This document shows, piece after piece, positions 1 through 13,003 of a stretch of 64,000 nucleotides of DNA; the stretch's first letter is position 1, and each line of letters opens with the position of its first letter. The notes beneath the pieces were generated by a model. That model was not told where the DNA came from. It saw nothing but the letters and a program-made list of their open reading frames with translations, and ran no database searches. The stretch comes from Massariosphaeria phaeospora. Taxonomy: Eukaryota > Ascomycota > Dothideomycetes > Pleosporales. The translations under genes and the position numbers were made by a program. The stretch lies in NCBI GenBank assembly GCA_011032825.1, contig JAADJZ010000030.1, forward strand, positions 248,001 through 312,000, in the 5' to 3' direction.

Positions 1-98
1 ACAAGATCAATAAGAATACTGAGCTTCGCAAATGATTTTCTGAATAAGCCCACTATCGTCTCAATCATTCTTCCGCTCAACTACCCTGTCATAGCGTC

Positions 99-3000
99 AT
101 GCCTCAACGCAACGAGCCTATTGCCGTGATTGGCAGCGCGTTTCGTTTTCCGGGAAAGTGTGATACGCCCTCGAAGCTATGGGAGCTGCTCAAGCAGCCG
201 TCCGATTTGCTACAAGAGATCCCTCGCAGTCGATTCAATGCCTCCGCATGGTACCACCCCGACAGCGCTCATCATGGCACCAGCAATGTTACGCAGTCGT
301 ATTTCCTTTCCGAGGATCCAGCTGCCTTTGACGCTCAGTTCTTTAACATCCCGCCAAACGAGTGCGAGGCCATTGATCCGCAGCAGCGGATGCTTCTGGA
401 GGTAGTCTACGAGTCTCTCTGTGCTGCGGGTATCCCTATGGAAAGTCTTCGTGGGTCATCTACCGCCTGTTACGTAGGTCAGTAGTCCGCATAATCAGCA
501 ATAACTAGACGACTCTAATTGTCAATAGGGCAAATGTGCGATGATTGGTCTGGCATCCTGATGAAAGACTGGGAAACTATCCCGCAGTACAGCGCGACTG
601 GTATATCCCGGAGCATCATGTCGAACCGTATCTCGTACTTCTACGACTGGCGTGGCCCAAGCATGACAATTGACACAGCCTGTTCGTCATCTCTAGTGGC
701 CGTACACGAAGCAGTACAGACTCTTAGGAGCGGTGATTCTAGCGTTGCAGTGGCTTGTGGGGCGAACTTGATACTCTCCCCTGGTAAGCCCTTTACCCTG
801 CTCTACATTGAATGTGGCGACCGTCTAACTAATTTGTAGGCATGTACATCGCAGAGAGCAAACTCAAGATGCTCTCCCCCGACGGCCGATCTCGTATGTG
901 GGATGCAGATGCCAATGGCTACGCTCGAGGAGAGGGTATTGCTGCCGTAGTCCTCAAGACGCTTAGTCAGGCAATCAAGGACGGTGATGATATAACTGGC
1001 GTGATTAGGGAGACTGGGTTTAATCAAGATGGTCGAACTACTGGCATTACTATGCCCAGCAACAAAGCACAAGCTGCACTCATTCGCGACACTTATGCTA
1101 AAGCGGGCCTCGATCCTCAGAACGATCAAGATCGTCCACAATTCTTCCACGCACACGGTACAGGCACACCTGCCGGAGATCCCCAAGAGGCCGAGGCCAT
1201 CAGTTCGACCTTTTTCAGCGGGAACGCAGGATCAGAGTCCAAACTCTATGTTGGATCTATCAAGACAATCATTGGGCATACCGAGGGAACAGCTGGGTTG
1301 GCTAGCCTGATCAGCACTACCTTGGCCCTTCAGAACAAGACGATTCCCCCGAATATGCATTTCCAGACACTCTCTGAAAAAGTCGCTCCATTCTATGAGA
1401 ACCTCGAAGTGCCAACTACTTCCAAACCATGGCCTAAGGTTCGAGATGGACAGCCCTTACGAGCATCCGTCAATTCGTTCGGGTTTGGGGGCGCTAATTG
1501 CCACGCTGTGAGTTTTTTAGCATCGATTTCGTGTGATGCAACGTGTGGGAACTGACTTCGACAGATCCTTGAGAGTTACGAACCTCAAGAAAGAAACGTT
1601 CAGGCAGAACTGTTTACGCCCTTGACGTTCTCTGCCAACTCTGAGAAGATTTTGCGGAAGATGTTGGACTCTGCCGCCGAGTTTTTGAGTGCGGACCACC
1701 CGAGTAACTTACGTGACATCGCCTGGACTTTGCAGAGTCGTCGCTCCGTGTTACCCGTCAAAATTGCCATCTCTGGTCGGACTGTGAGGGACCTGCTTTC
1801 CAGTATTGATACCGCGCGTGCAACTACGGAGAGTTTCGGTGTTCGGTCTACGTCTCAAAATGACATGGAGATTCTTGGGATCTTTACAGGCCAAGGTGCT
1901 CAGTGGCCTACCATGGGCGCTGCACTCATCAAAGCGTCGCCGTATGTTCGCCAGGTCATCACCGCCCTAGACAAATCGCTCCAGGACCTTCCGGTCGAAG
2001 ATCGTCCTTCCTGGAGCATAGGATCTGAGTTAGAAGCGGGCGTACATGAATCGCGCCTTGCTGAAGCCGCGCTCTCGCAACCACTTTGTACCGCGGTACA
2101 AGTGGTCCTTGTCGACTTGATCAAGGCTGCAGGTATCCGGATGAAGGCTGTAGTTGGTCATTCATCTGGTGAAATTGCTGCTGCCTACGCCGCAGGATTC
2201 GTTAGTGCTGCTGATGCGATCCGAATTGCGTACTACCGAGGTCTTTACGCAAAGCTCGCTACGTCCTCTTCTGGAGCAAAGGGTGCGATGTTAGCAGTTG
2301 CAACGGACCTGCAGGACGCGAGAGAATTCTGTGATCTTGAGCAGTTCGAAGGTCGACTTACAGTAGCTGCTAGCAATGCTGCTGCTAGCATCACTCTCTC
2401 CGGTGACGAGGACGCAATTGATGAGGCTAGGTCGATCTTCAAAGACGAGTCCAAGTTCGCAAGAAAGCTGAGAGTGGATACAGCTTACCATTCATTTCAT
2501 ATGGATCCGTGCAGCCAACCATACCTCGACGCCATGGATAGGTGTGGCGTCAAGATCGGAGAAGGTTCAACAACAACTGCATGGTACTCTTCGGTCCATC
2601 TCAATACGAAGATGTCTAAGGAAATAATCAACAATCAATATTGGGTGGACAACATGAAGAACCCCGTCCTGTTCTCTCAAGCGATTGCTACTGCCGTGCA
2701 GAGCGCTGGGCCTTATGACCTCGCCCTAGAGCTTGGTCCGCATCCATCCCTCAAAGGCCCAAGTCTCGAGACTATTGAAGAAGCTACTGGCTCTAGTAGC
2801 ACGGCTTACACGGGTCTGCTAAGTCGTGGCGTGGACGACGTGAGCGCATTTTCCGCCGCTCTGGGTTACTTGTGGCAAATCGGACTTCGGATTGATCTTG
2901 ATGCGTACGATGAGATTGTTTCGGGCGTTTCTAGGTCCGACAGGAAGGTTGCGGTCAACCTCCCTGCTTACCCGTGGGATCACGACACCAAATACTGGAC

Positions 3001-6000
3001 AGAATCGCGGATTTCTGCGAGTTACAAGAATCGCGACGTGGGACCCCACCCTGTACTGGGTGTGACAGTTGACGAAGGAACTACAGGACAACAATTCCAG
3101 TGGAGGAATATCCTCTTTCCACGGGAGATTTCCTGGATGTCAGGACATAAGTTACAAGGCCAGATTGTTTTTCCCGCTTCTGGCTATGCATCAATGGCTA
3201 TTGAAGCTATCATGACACGCGCAGTCAAACCGGTGCAGCTCATTGAGATCACAGACTTTGTCATAGGAAGGGCAATATCCTTTCTCGATGAATCTGTAGG
3301 AATTGAGAGTTCCGTCACTCTTGGACTCACCGCGTCTACGTCAGATCTTGTTACAGCCAACTTTGAAGTCTCTTCTTGTCCCAGAGGGGACCATAACATG
3401 AACTTGAACGCCTCTGGGACAATCTCAATTCGTTTCGGGGAGCCAGCAAACGATACGCTTTTCGCGAACCCCGCAGTTCAGTTCAACATGGTGGACGTTG
3501 ATACCGACCGCTTCTACAAGACTCTCACTGACATGGGATACAACTATGCGCCCCCGTTCAAAGCTATCAGTTCCATCCGGCGGCGAACGGATACCGCTGT
3601 GGGTGACATGACTGACGTTCGCGGGGAAAACTGGGAAGATAATCTGCTCGTGCACCCGGGAATCATCGATACCAGCTTCCAAACAGTGTTCGCAGCTTTC
3701 AGCTCACCAGGAGACGAGAGACTGTGGGCTCTACATGTGCCAACCAACATCAAGCGTCTATCTATTAACCCCGCATTGTGTGTGTTCCCTCCTGGAGAGC
3801 AAACCGTGTGGCCATGGCAATCCTGCGTTACTAGCGACCCGCAGTCCTCGCTAACTGCCGACATCGAAGTTTTCGCGAATGGCACAGATGTCCTTATGGA
3901 AGTCGAAGGCATTAAATTGGTACCATTATCGCAATCCACGGAGGATGATGACTGCCAGTTATTCTCGAACTTCGTTTATGATCTTGCAAATCCCGACGGC
4001 ATTCTCGCTAGTCCGAACCGCCCGACCGAATTTGATGTCCAGCTTGCCAAGGATTCGGAGCGATTCTCCTTCTATTGGATCACTCAACTTCTCAATTCCG
4101 TCACGCCAGAAGATGAAGAACAGACACTCACTCACTACAAGCGGATGCTGAAATGGTGTCGTTTCGTGTCAATGCAAGTTGAGAATTCCGAACACCCCTA
4201 TGTGGGCCCTGAAGCCAAAGAGGATACATTAGATTTCGTCGAGAGCCTCGTACAGCCCTACGGTGACCGCTCCGATGTCGGGTTGATCCGGGCAGTGGGC
4301 CAGAACCTTGCACATGTGATCAAGAGCCGAGGGAACATTGTCGAGTACATGGTCAAAGATGGGATGCTCGATGCCTTTTACGAAGAGGGCCTTGGTCTAC
4401 ACATCGCCAACCATTGGGAAGCGAATATGGCTGCACAGATCGCCCACCGATACCCAAGAATGAATATCCTCGAGATCGGTGGCGGTACAGGTGGCTCGAC
4501 AAGGATGATTTTGCCGAAGTTAGGAAAGGCCTTCTCTTCGTATAAATTTTCAGATATCAGTGCTGGATTTTTCGATTCTGCCGAGGAACGTTTTAAGGAG
4601 TATGCGGACCGCATGTCGTTTTCGACCTTTGACATGGAAAAAGACATCACTGAGCAGGGTTTTGTCGACGGCCACTACGACATGATTCTCGCATCCAACG
4701 TCCTTCACGCAGGGCCTGACCTCGACCTGATCATGAAAAACGTACGCAGATTGCTCAAGCCGGGAGGTCACCTGATAAACATGGAGGCCACTACCTACTT
4801 TCCCTCTCTACGAAACGGCTTTGCTATGGCGGGTCTACCAGGCTGGTGGTGCGGCGCAGACACAGGCCGTCCCTGGGGTCCAACTATTTCGGTCGATGCA
4901 TGGGATGAGCTTTACAAGAGAACGGGGTTCAGTGGTGTTGACACATATCCGCCGCATCTCAATGATCTTCACCATTTCACAGTCATGGCAACCCAGGCTG
5001 TTGACGATCGTATCGCGTTACTGCGCGCTCCATTATCCGTGGAGCCTGCTGAGGCCAAGCAACAGCCGTTGGTCATTATAGGAGGCGGAAGCGACGAAAC
5101 AGCCGATGTTGTCGAACAAATGAGGGTATTTCTGAATCCACATTTCGATTCCATTCTATCGGTGGAGTCCGTTGAAGCATTTGCTGATCTGAGCCTGGAG
5201 GATTCACCCGTGGTGGTGAATCTATCTGAACTTGATGGGAGCATTATGCAAGATCTCATGGATGACCAGCCGAACAAGCATGAAGCTCTGAAATACCTCT
5301 TCGGCCGCGCTAGCGACATTCTTTGGATCACCCAAAACAACAGATGGGAGAGGCCTTACTCCCGTATGCTGGTCGGCATGGCCCGCACGTTCCGCAAAGA
5401 GTACCCTGGACTCCGGTTTCAAGCCTTGGATGTTGACGTTGTTGACTCGCAGAGCGCTCAGAACTTCGCCGAGAGCCTCATTAGGCACCAGAAACTTCTT
5501 GATTGGAGTGAAGAACTTGCGCCTGGGACTATTCACTGGAGCGAGGAACCAGAGCTTCATCTCCAGGATGGGAGATTCTATGTGCCTAGGCTAAAGCCTG
5601 TTGAGGACATGAACGACCGTTATAACTCCTACAAGCGCCAAATCACCCATACCGTCAATCCCAGCGTCTCCAAGGTTGAGCTAGTGGCCAGAGAAGGTTC
5701 CTATGCCCTGGAGCAGCCATCCCCTCTACGATTACCACACCAAATCGAGAATGGCGTCACACTCCGAGTGGCAAAATCCTTGCTACAGTCTATCAAGGTC
5801 CCTGGTACAGGACACTACTTCCTGTGCTGTGGTACAAATGCAACTGGCGAGTCTCTTCTGGCTCTTTCTGGTTCTGCAGAATCCGTGATTGAAGTACCTG
5901 CCCTTTGGACCATACCGCACACGAGCAAGATAGACTCCGCACAAGTTCTTCTCTCCGTTTCCGCCAATCTCGTGGCGAATGTAGTGATAACTGAAGCCCC

Positions 6001-9000
6001 GGCTAACAGCACCTTGTTGGCTCACGAACCGGACCCTGCCGTGGCTGCTGCACTTATCAAGCAAGGCGTCACGAAGCGCATAAGAGTAGTCTGCACTACT
6101 TTCCAAGAAGGGAGGAAAGGCCCGCATTGGATCTACATCCACCCCACAGCGCCCCATCGCCTGGTAAAGAAGAAGTTGCCTAGAAATGTCTCCACCTTCG
6201 TCAACTTCGCAGGAAAGCACGAGCAATTCATTTCCGACATATCGAAGGAATTACCCTTCGGATGCACCGTCTCTGACTTATCCACCTTTTTCACGGGTTC
6301 TGGAAATAGCCCAGCGGCCAATTCTGAACTTGTTGCGCAATACTTCACCAAAGGATGGAGTATTGCGAAGGCAACGAACTTTTCTATTCCCGGAAGTCGA
6401 CCTACGTTGCCGCTCCGCGAAGTCCCCAACTGGACACTGTCGGGGGAGCTCAGGGTTGTCAATTGGGAGACTGATGAGCAAGTTACGGTCAACACACAAC
6501 CTGTCGACGCGGACGACATTCTGTTCAAAGCCGATAAGACGTACCTCATGATCGGACTGTCAGGCGAAGTCGGCCAATCCATTACTCAATGGATGGTGAG
6601 GCATGGGGCGAGATATATTGTACTGACTAGTCGTAACCCCCAAGTCTCATCTGACTGGATCGACTTCCTAGAGGACGAGTACGGTGCGACGATTCGGGCG
6701 ATGCCTCTCGATATCACTGACCGGGACGCCCTCCATGCATGCTACAACCGAATCTGCCGCACCATGCCGCCCATCGTCGGTGTCGCCCATGGTGCCATGG
6801 TTCTCGTCGACAGTCTATTCCAGAATATGAGCTATGAGGACCTGATGACTGTTCTTAAGCCGAAAGTTCTTGGCGCAATTCACCTGGATGAGTTATTTTC
6901 TGAAGACACACTCGACTTCTTCATACTCTTCTCTTCCATAACTGGTGTGGTTGGAAATGTGGGACAGTCAAACTATGTCGGCTCAAACTTCTTCTTGGAG
7001 GCGCTCGGACTCCAGCGTAAACGGCGTGGCCTTGTTGCTTCAGTCATCGGCATCTCGTCGTTGGTCGGCATCGGGTATGTCGAACGCTCTGAAAACTTCG
7101 ATGCCGAGCATTTTGCCAGACTAGGTTATCGAAATGTTTCGGAGCAGGATGTGCAGATGTTGTTCGGGGAGGCCATTCTAAGAGGCCGGGCAGATTCGAC
7201 CGGCAGCCATGAGATCATTACCGGCGTTGTCCCACGCTTTCCCAATTCCGATGGCATGGCTGCTTATCTGCAAGACGTCAAGTTCGGTCATCTCATCCTT
7301 CAGCGTGCAACTGAAAAGCAAGACGGCAACACCTCGCTCCAAGTTCCAGTCAGGATCCAACTCCAAACCGCTCTGACTGAGGACGAGGTGCGTGAGATAA
7401 TGGATAGTATGTCCTCCCCAAAACGATTCTAACTTACTTGGTCGTGCACTAACCGCAATCTGTAGTCGGTTTCACTAAAAGGATCAAAAAGATCTTGCGA
7501 GTCCCGGATGAGACCGAATTCAGTGCAACCAGTTCTCTTGTGGAGCAGGGTGTCGATTCCTTGGTCGCGGTTGAGATACGGAGTTGGTTCCTCAAGGAAG
7601 TTGATGTCGATATCCCAGTCCTGAAGGTTCTTGGGGGCGCTTCTATCAACGATCTTCTCAACGAGGCGCTACAGCGGCTAGTACCGGAGATGGTTCCTCA
7701 ACTTGACTCAAAACCGACACCCGAACCAGTCACACATCCAATTCCGCCACAGCCTGATCTACTAGTCTCCTCCCCATCTCCAGCTCACAACGTGGCATCT
7801 CTCAACGGATACTTTTCAACAGAGCTGAAGTCCGGACTGACAGGTAAGCCGATCGAGACGCATACACATGCCGTGGAGCTGAGAGAAGTGCAGGAAGGAC
7901 CCAGTAAGGAGGAGATAGACGAGGCGAGGAGACTCGCACGGGAATTGACGAAACAGAAAGAGGAGGAGAGGATCTTCGAAGACTTGCGGCGGTCTGAAGT
8001 GACGGAGAGAATGTCGTTTGGACAGTCCCGATTTTGGTTTTTGAACCAGGCGCTCAAGGATAAGACTACTTTCAACATGGCTATCATGGTACGGTTGGAG
8101 GGCCGCATCCGTATCAAGGACCTGGAGAAGGCTGTACAGGCTGTCACGCTACGCCACGAGGCGCTCCGAACTCGCTACTTTGCCACTGGTGCATTTATGG
8201 AGAACCCCATGCAAGGCATCACCCCGAGCTCTAGAGTAAAATTAGCATCTCAACGAATCAAAAAAGAATCAGAGGCCTATGCAGAGCTCGACAAGTTTAG
8301 ATCACATGTATGGGATCTTGGACGGTGGGATGGCCTGAAAGTTTCGTTACTGTCCCTTTCCGACGTGGTTCATTTCTTTATCATCGGCTGTCATCACATC
8401 TCCATGGACGGCTTTGGCTTCAACGTCTTTTTCAGTGATCTCGAGAAGGCTTACAAGGGAGCGAAACTACCTGTACTCCCCGAATCTTCTCAATACCGGG
8501 CATTCGCTAGGCGGCAACACCAAGACTGGGAGTGCGGTAGGGTCAAGCCTGATCTCGCGTTCTATCGTGACATGATCCCTCACGATGTCAAGCCGCTACC
8601 GCTGTTTCCGTTTGCACGTACCAACACACGACTGCCACTGGACTCCTACGGTTCCCATAAGGTTGAGTTTCGCATCGACCCTACCCTCACGAGCAAGATC
8701 AAGACAATATCGCGGAAGTTGAATTGCACGCCCTTCCATTTCTACCTCACTACTCTTCAAATACTTGTGTTCCGACTCCTGGACTGTGAAGATTTTTTTA
8801 TCGGTATAGCGGACGCCAATCGAATCGATGACCAATTTATGAGCACATTGGGCTTTCTCTTGAACCTAGTCCCTCTACGATTTGAGCGAAATGCCACGAC
8901 CTCCTTCGGCACCGCTCTGCAGCAGTCTCGCAATAAAGTGTATGGTGGACTCGCGCATTCTCGGTTACCATACAATGTTCTCCTCGAGCAGCTCGAAATT

Positions 9001-12000
9001 CCGCGATCAGCCGCCCACACGCCATTGTTCCAGATCTTCGTCGATTATAGGCAAGGAGTCCAAGAAAGACAAAGTTATATGGGGCTCAAAGCTGAGGGCG
9101 AGAAATGGCATATCGCAAACACAGGTTATGATCTCACTTTGGATATACTCGAAAGCAATGGTGGCTCCCGGCTCGAACTTGGACTTCAGAAACAGCTCTA
9201 CACAGTCGAGAGTGCATCTCTATTGATGGATGCTTTTGTTAACCTACTGACGAGCTTTGCGGAACAACCCGATGTCGACTGGAACGTCCCTGATCTCTGG
9301 TCAAAGGAACTGATTAGTAAAGCGCTCATCACTGGACGCGGAAAAGCCATTGATTACTCCTGGGGACCCACTGTTGTACATCGTATCAACCGCATGATCG
9401 GAGAGCATTCCTCTGAAATTGCTCTCAAAGATGGTTCCGGCCAGATGACTTACTCCGACATGGATGGCCGTATCAACTCGATCTGCTCTGCCATACTTCA
9501 GGCAAAAACCACTATAGGAGATAGGGTTGCCGTTTTCCAAAGGCCAAGTTCGGATTGGGTATGCTCACTGTTGGCTATATTCCGCGCCGGCGCGGTATAC
9601 GTGCCACTTGATCTTCGGACGCCAACTTCTCGCCTTGCTGCGATCGTAAAGGAAGCTGAACCGCACTTGATCTTGGCGGATTCTCAGACCTTCAACGAAG
9701 CCAAGGCCCTTGGTGTCTCGGAAGCGCATATCGTCAATGTTTCTGCCCTACCGGCCACTGACGAAACCCCCAAGGAAAACCTTGCACAAGCTGGAGCTCC
9801 AGCTGTCATTCTTTTCACAAGCGGCTCGACAGGTACCCCGAAGGGCATTCACATCAACCATACAAACATCATCAACCAGCTAGAAGGATTCTCCGAACAG
9901 ACCAACATAGAAGCATTTGGGTCTCGCGTCCTCCAGCAGTCAGCATACTCTTTCGACAAATCTCTTCAGCAAATATTCCTTGCTCTTGTCCATGGCGGCG
10001 CGCTCTACATTGCCCCTCTTGAGAAACGTGGCGATCCCCAGGCACTGGTAGAGCTTATGGTTTCTGAGAAAATAACACACACAACAGCAACGCCATCGGA
10101 GTATCTCATGTGGTTCAGGTACGCCAAAGAAAGCTTGACGAAGTGTACTTCTTGGATGGCTGCTCTGCTTGGTGGCGAGCCTGCGACCGAACACTTACTG
10201 GACGAGTTCCGCCGATTGGACTTGCCTCGAGAGGTCAGGGTTATTAATAGCTACGGGGTAAGTTGCTTCTTATTGTGTTCTTATCGCAATGCTAATGCTC
10301 TGGTAGCCGGCCGAGATTACGATGTCCTGCGCCAAGGCAAATATACCATACGCGACCATGTTGCCAGGAGAACCGATAATGGCAGGCTTTATGCTCCCGA
10401 ACTACTCCGCGTACATTGTCGACGAAAAGTTCCGTCCTGTGCCTCTCGGCATCCCTGGCGAGATAATCATCGCAGGTGTGGGAGTCGGCGATGGATATCT
10501 AAAGAATCGCGAGCTCACTAAGCTAAAGTTCCTCCCTGACGTCTTTGGTGGCTCTGGGATGATGTATCGAACCGGCGATCGAGGCCGGCTTGATGAGCGC
10601 GGTGCACTTCACTGCGATGGACGACTAGAAGGCGACACTCAGGTCAAGCTACGTGGTGTGCGCATGGAGCTTGAGGACATCGAGAACAGCATCCTTCAGG
10701 CAGCCAACGGCGCTTTGGAAAAAGCGGTCGTGACCTTACGTGGTGAGCAAGAGGATGCATTTCTTGCCGCTCATGTGGTCTTTTCGCCAACCCACGCCAT
10801 CGGGGACTTCTCTATACTCCTCGAACGCCTTCCAACGCTACTTCAACTACCCCAGTATATGATCCCCGCTGTGTTCGCCCAGCTCGATCGCCTCCCGCTT
10901 ACTGCACATCTGAAAGTGGACCGAAAAGCAGTCAGAGCGTTACCCATCATCGAGAACGAAGCAATAGCTGAGGACGATGATAACCTTTCTTCAACCGAAT
11001 CGAAACTTGCTGCTGTTTGGAGACAAGTCATCTCTAGCGCACCAGTCTTAAAGTCGAAGGCGAACTTCTTCTACGTCGGGGGAGACTCCTTGAAGATCGT
11101 GAAACTTTCAATGTTGCTCCGTGACACATTCAATGTGAACCTCGGACTCATGGAGATTATGAACGCCGCAACACTCGCCAACATGGCTCATCTGATAGAT
11201 GACGCTCTTCGAGTTGAGCAGATTGATTGGCAAACGGAAACATCGCTGCCGGGATCCGCCACGCGCAATGGACAAATTGTTATTAGGAAGACGCCGATGA
11301 AACAACACGATCTAGTGGTGATGATCACTGGCGCCACCGGCGTCCTGGGTCGGAAGATAATTGCCCATCTGGCGACAGAGCCGCGTGTTTCGAAGATCTA
11401 TGCAATCGTCCGTCCTCAAGGAGGGTCCGCTGCTGAGCGAATCACTGATACAACAGGGAAGGTGCTTGTCAAACCAGGAGACCTCGACTTGCCTCTGCTC
11501 GGTCTCTCTATACCAGAAGCAGCTGCTATATCCGCCGAAGCGGATGTCATACTACACCTCGGTGCCAATCGGTCGTTCTGGGACTCCTATTATGAGCTCC
11601 GCTCAACCAACGTCTCCAGCATCAAGGAGATCATCAGTATCGCGAACGCGAGGAAAACGCCTATCCATTTCGTCTCATCAGGAAGTGTAGCCAATTACGC
11701 AACGATGCCGCCACCAGTCGATGGCAGCGACGGCTATGTCGCCTCCAAATGGGCCGCCGAGGCACTAATCACCAACGCCGCGGAACAGCTGGGTTTGCCC
11801 TGCGTCTTCCATCGCCCCACAAAGACCCAGGGCATCTCGCAGGCGCCGCCGGAGATCTTAGACGAGCTTGTCGCTCTTACCAAGAAGATCCAGAAGCGTC
11901 CGGTCCTTGACGGCTTGAGCGGAAGCATCGGTCTCGTTCCTGCAGACACCATTGCTGGTAACATCTCAGATGCGCTCTTCGATGAGGCGCTCTTGCGGCC

Positions 12001-12217
12001 GGGCGAAGCAAGCGTCGTGGCACAGCCGAGCGCCATCAACGTCGACATTGGAGCGCTCGCTGACAGACTGAAGCTGGATGAGGAGATAATGGGCATGGAG
12101 GTAGTGCCTGCGCTGAAGTGGATGGGAATCGCGAAGAAGATGGGGTGGAGTCAGTTCATGGTTGGGCAGGAGCTGGTTATGAGTAAGGAGGGCGAGCACG
12201 TGGTGAATAAGAGGTAG
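99..12217 (+). CDS. Hybrid PKS-NRPS synthase (KS-AT-DH-cMeT-ER0-KR-ACP-C-A-T-R)
   Basis: Highly reducing polyketide synthase fused to one NRPS module; expected to build a methylated polyketide and join it to one amino acid. I read six exons: 99-477, 529-783, 840-1507, 1565-7406, 7466-10257 and 10307-12217, giving 3,948 residues. Visible motifs, with rough residues: KS DTACSSS (174) with HAHGTGT and IIGHTEG; AT GHSSGE (632); [13 protein letters not shown] (960) and DTSFQ; methyltransferase [10 protein letters not shown] (1401); KR GLSGEVG (2097) with SNYVGSN; ACP GVDSL (2409); C HHISMDG (2690); [12 protein letters not shown] (3164); T GGDSLK (3570); reductase ITGATGVLG (3651) with YVASK (3790). 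The region between methyltransferase and KR lacks an NADPH glycine motif, so ER is degenerate and a trans-ER is needed; one lies at 18766. The S-Y-K set of the terminal domain is intact, which favours reductive release but does not exclude Dieckmann cyclisation. Start: first ATG at the KS N-terminus. Only 98 bp of promoter are in the window. Confidence 0.95.
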
Positions 12218-13003
12218 AGTGCGAGTGAGAGCTGCTCGGTCGTTATCTTGTTGTACATTAAATGTAATATTGTGTGCCCAGGTTATTTCTACATGGATAG
12301 ATGATCGCTTTCACGTATCAGTACTGCGCTGAAGCGCCGAGCAAGTTGTAAAACTCCGCTCATGTGGTGCGAAGTCGGGCGGATGATCTTGTCTTCTTGA
12401 CCGTGTAGAATGTTATAGGAATATGCAAAGAGTTTAGGTTGGGGTTTGCAAACAGAAATCGTATCTAGTATACGGGGCAGTGCATTGCCTGTAGTTAGTA
12501 GTGATTGGTAGGCGTATAGACGTTGAATCGGTGTGGGAAGGTAAAAAAGGTGGGCTGAAAGCGGCGTCTATGGTACGTAGCTAAGAGGTTAGTGGTAGAT
12601 TTGGCTGACACTAAACATACCGTGCATCTTGTTATCCACCCATTGGTCACATGCTTGAAGGTTCTATCGTTCAATGATTTGGGTATCTAGCCTTCAACCT
12701 GTCCTGGCTCAAGTCGCTCCATGACTGCCATCACCTTATCCCTACTCTCTGGTGGGAGTTCTGCCCCATCGTATGGCTCCGTTGTAACAGGGGGGAAGCG
12801 TCTTTCAGCGTCGCAATCGTCTCGCGTAACGGACTGGTTCCACGTCGAGGAGTTGTTGCGCCCGTACCGAGGTGCTGTTTTTGTTTGGGGCTGCATCGGC
12901 GGCTAGGATATGATTATCGACCGTACCGCGATAACGCTAGCGCGACCTTCTAGTTCGGCAAAAGCGTCGAAGGCGAGAACGGTATATACACAGAAGAAAG
13001 ATA
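12218..13003. other. Intergenic region between PKS-NRPS and phosphotransferase
   Basis: This is the shared 3' region of the convergent PKS-NRPS and phosphotransferase genes. The only open frame of note is a 69-codon, ATG-started frame on the minus strand (12687-12896) rich in polar residues, with no family I recognise. It could be a decayed last exon or chance. I see no RNA gene or repeat here. Confidence 0.5.
12687..12896 (-). CDS. Possible small hypothetical protein or exon relic (69 aa)
   Basis: The frame opens with ATG, runs 69 codons and ends in TAG. It is polar and charged, with a C-terminal stretch containing PESRDKVMAVMERLEP that reads like an amphipathic helix. I recognise no domain. 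It lies alone between two convergent genes and could be the remnant of a lost cluster gene or a chance frame. Transcript evidence would decide. Confidence 0.15.
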   Translation of the reverse strand: MQPQTKTAPRYGRNNSSTWNQSVTRDDCDAERRFPPVTTEPYDGAELPPESRDKVMAVMERLEPGQVEG

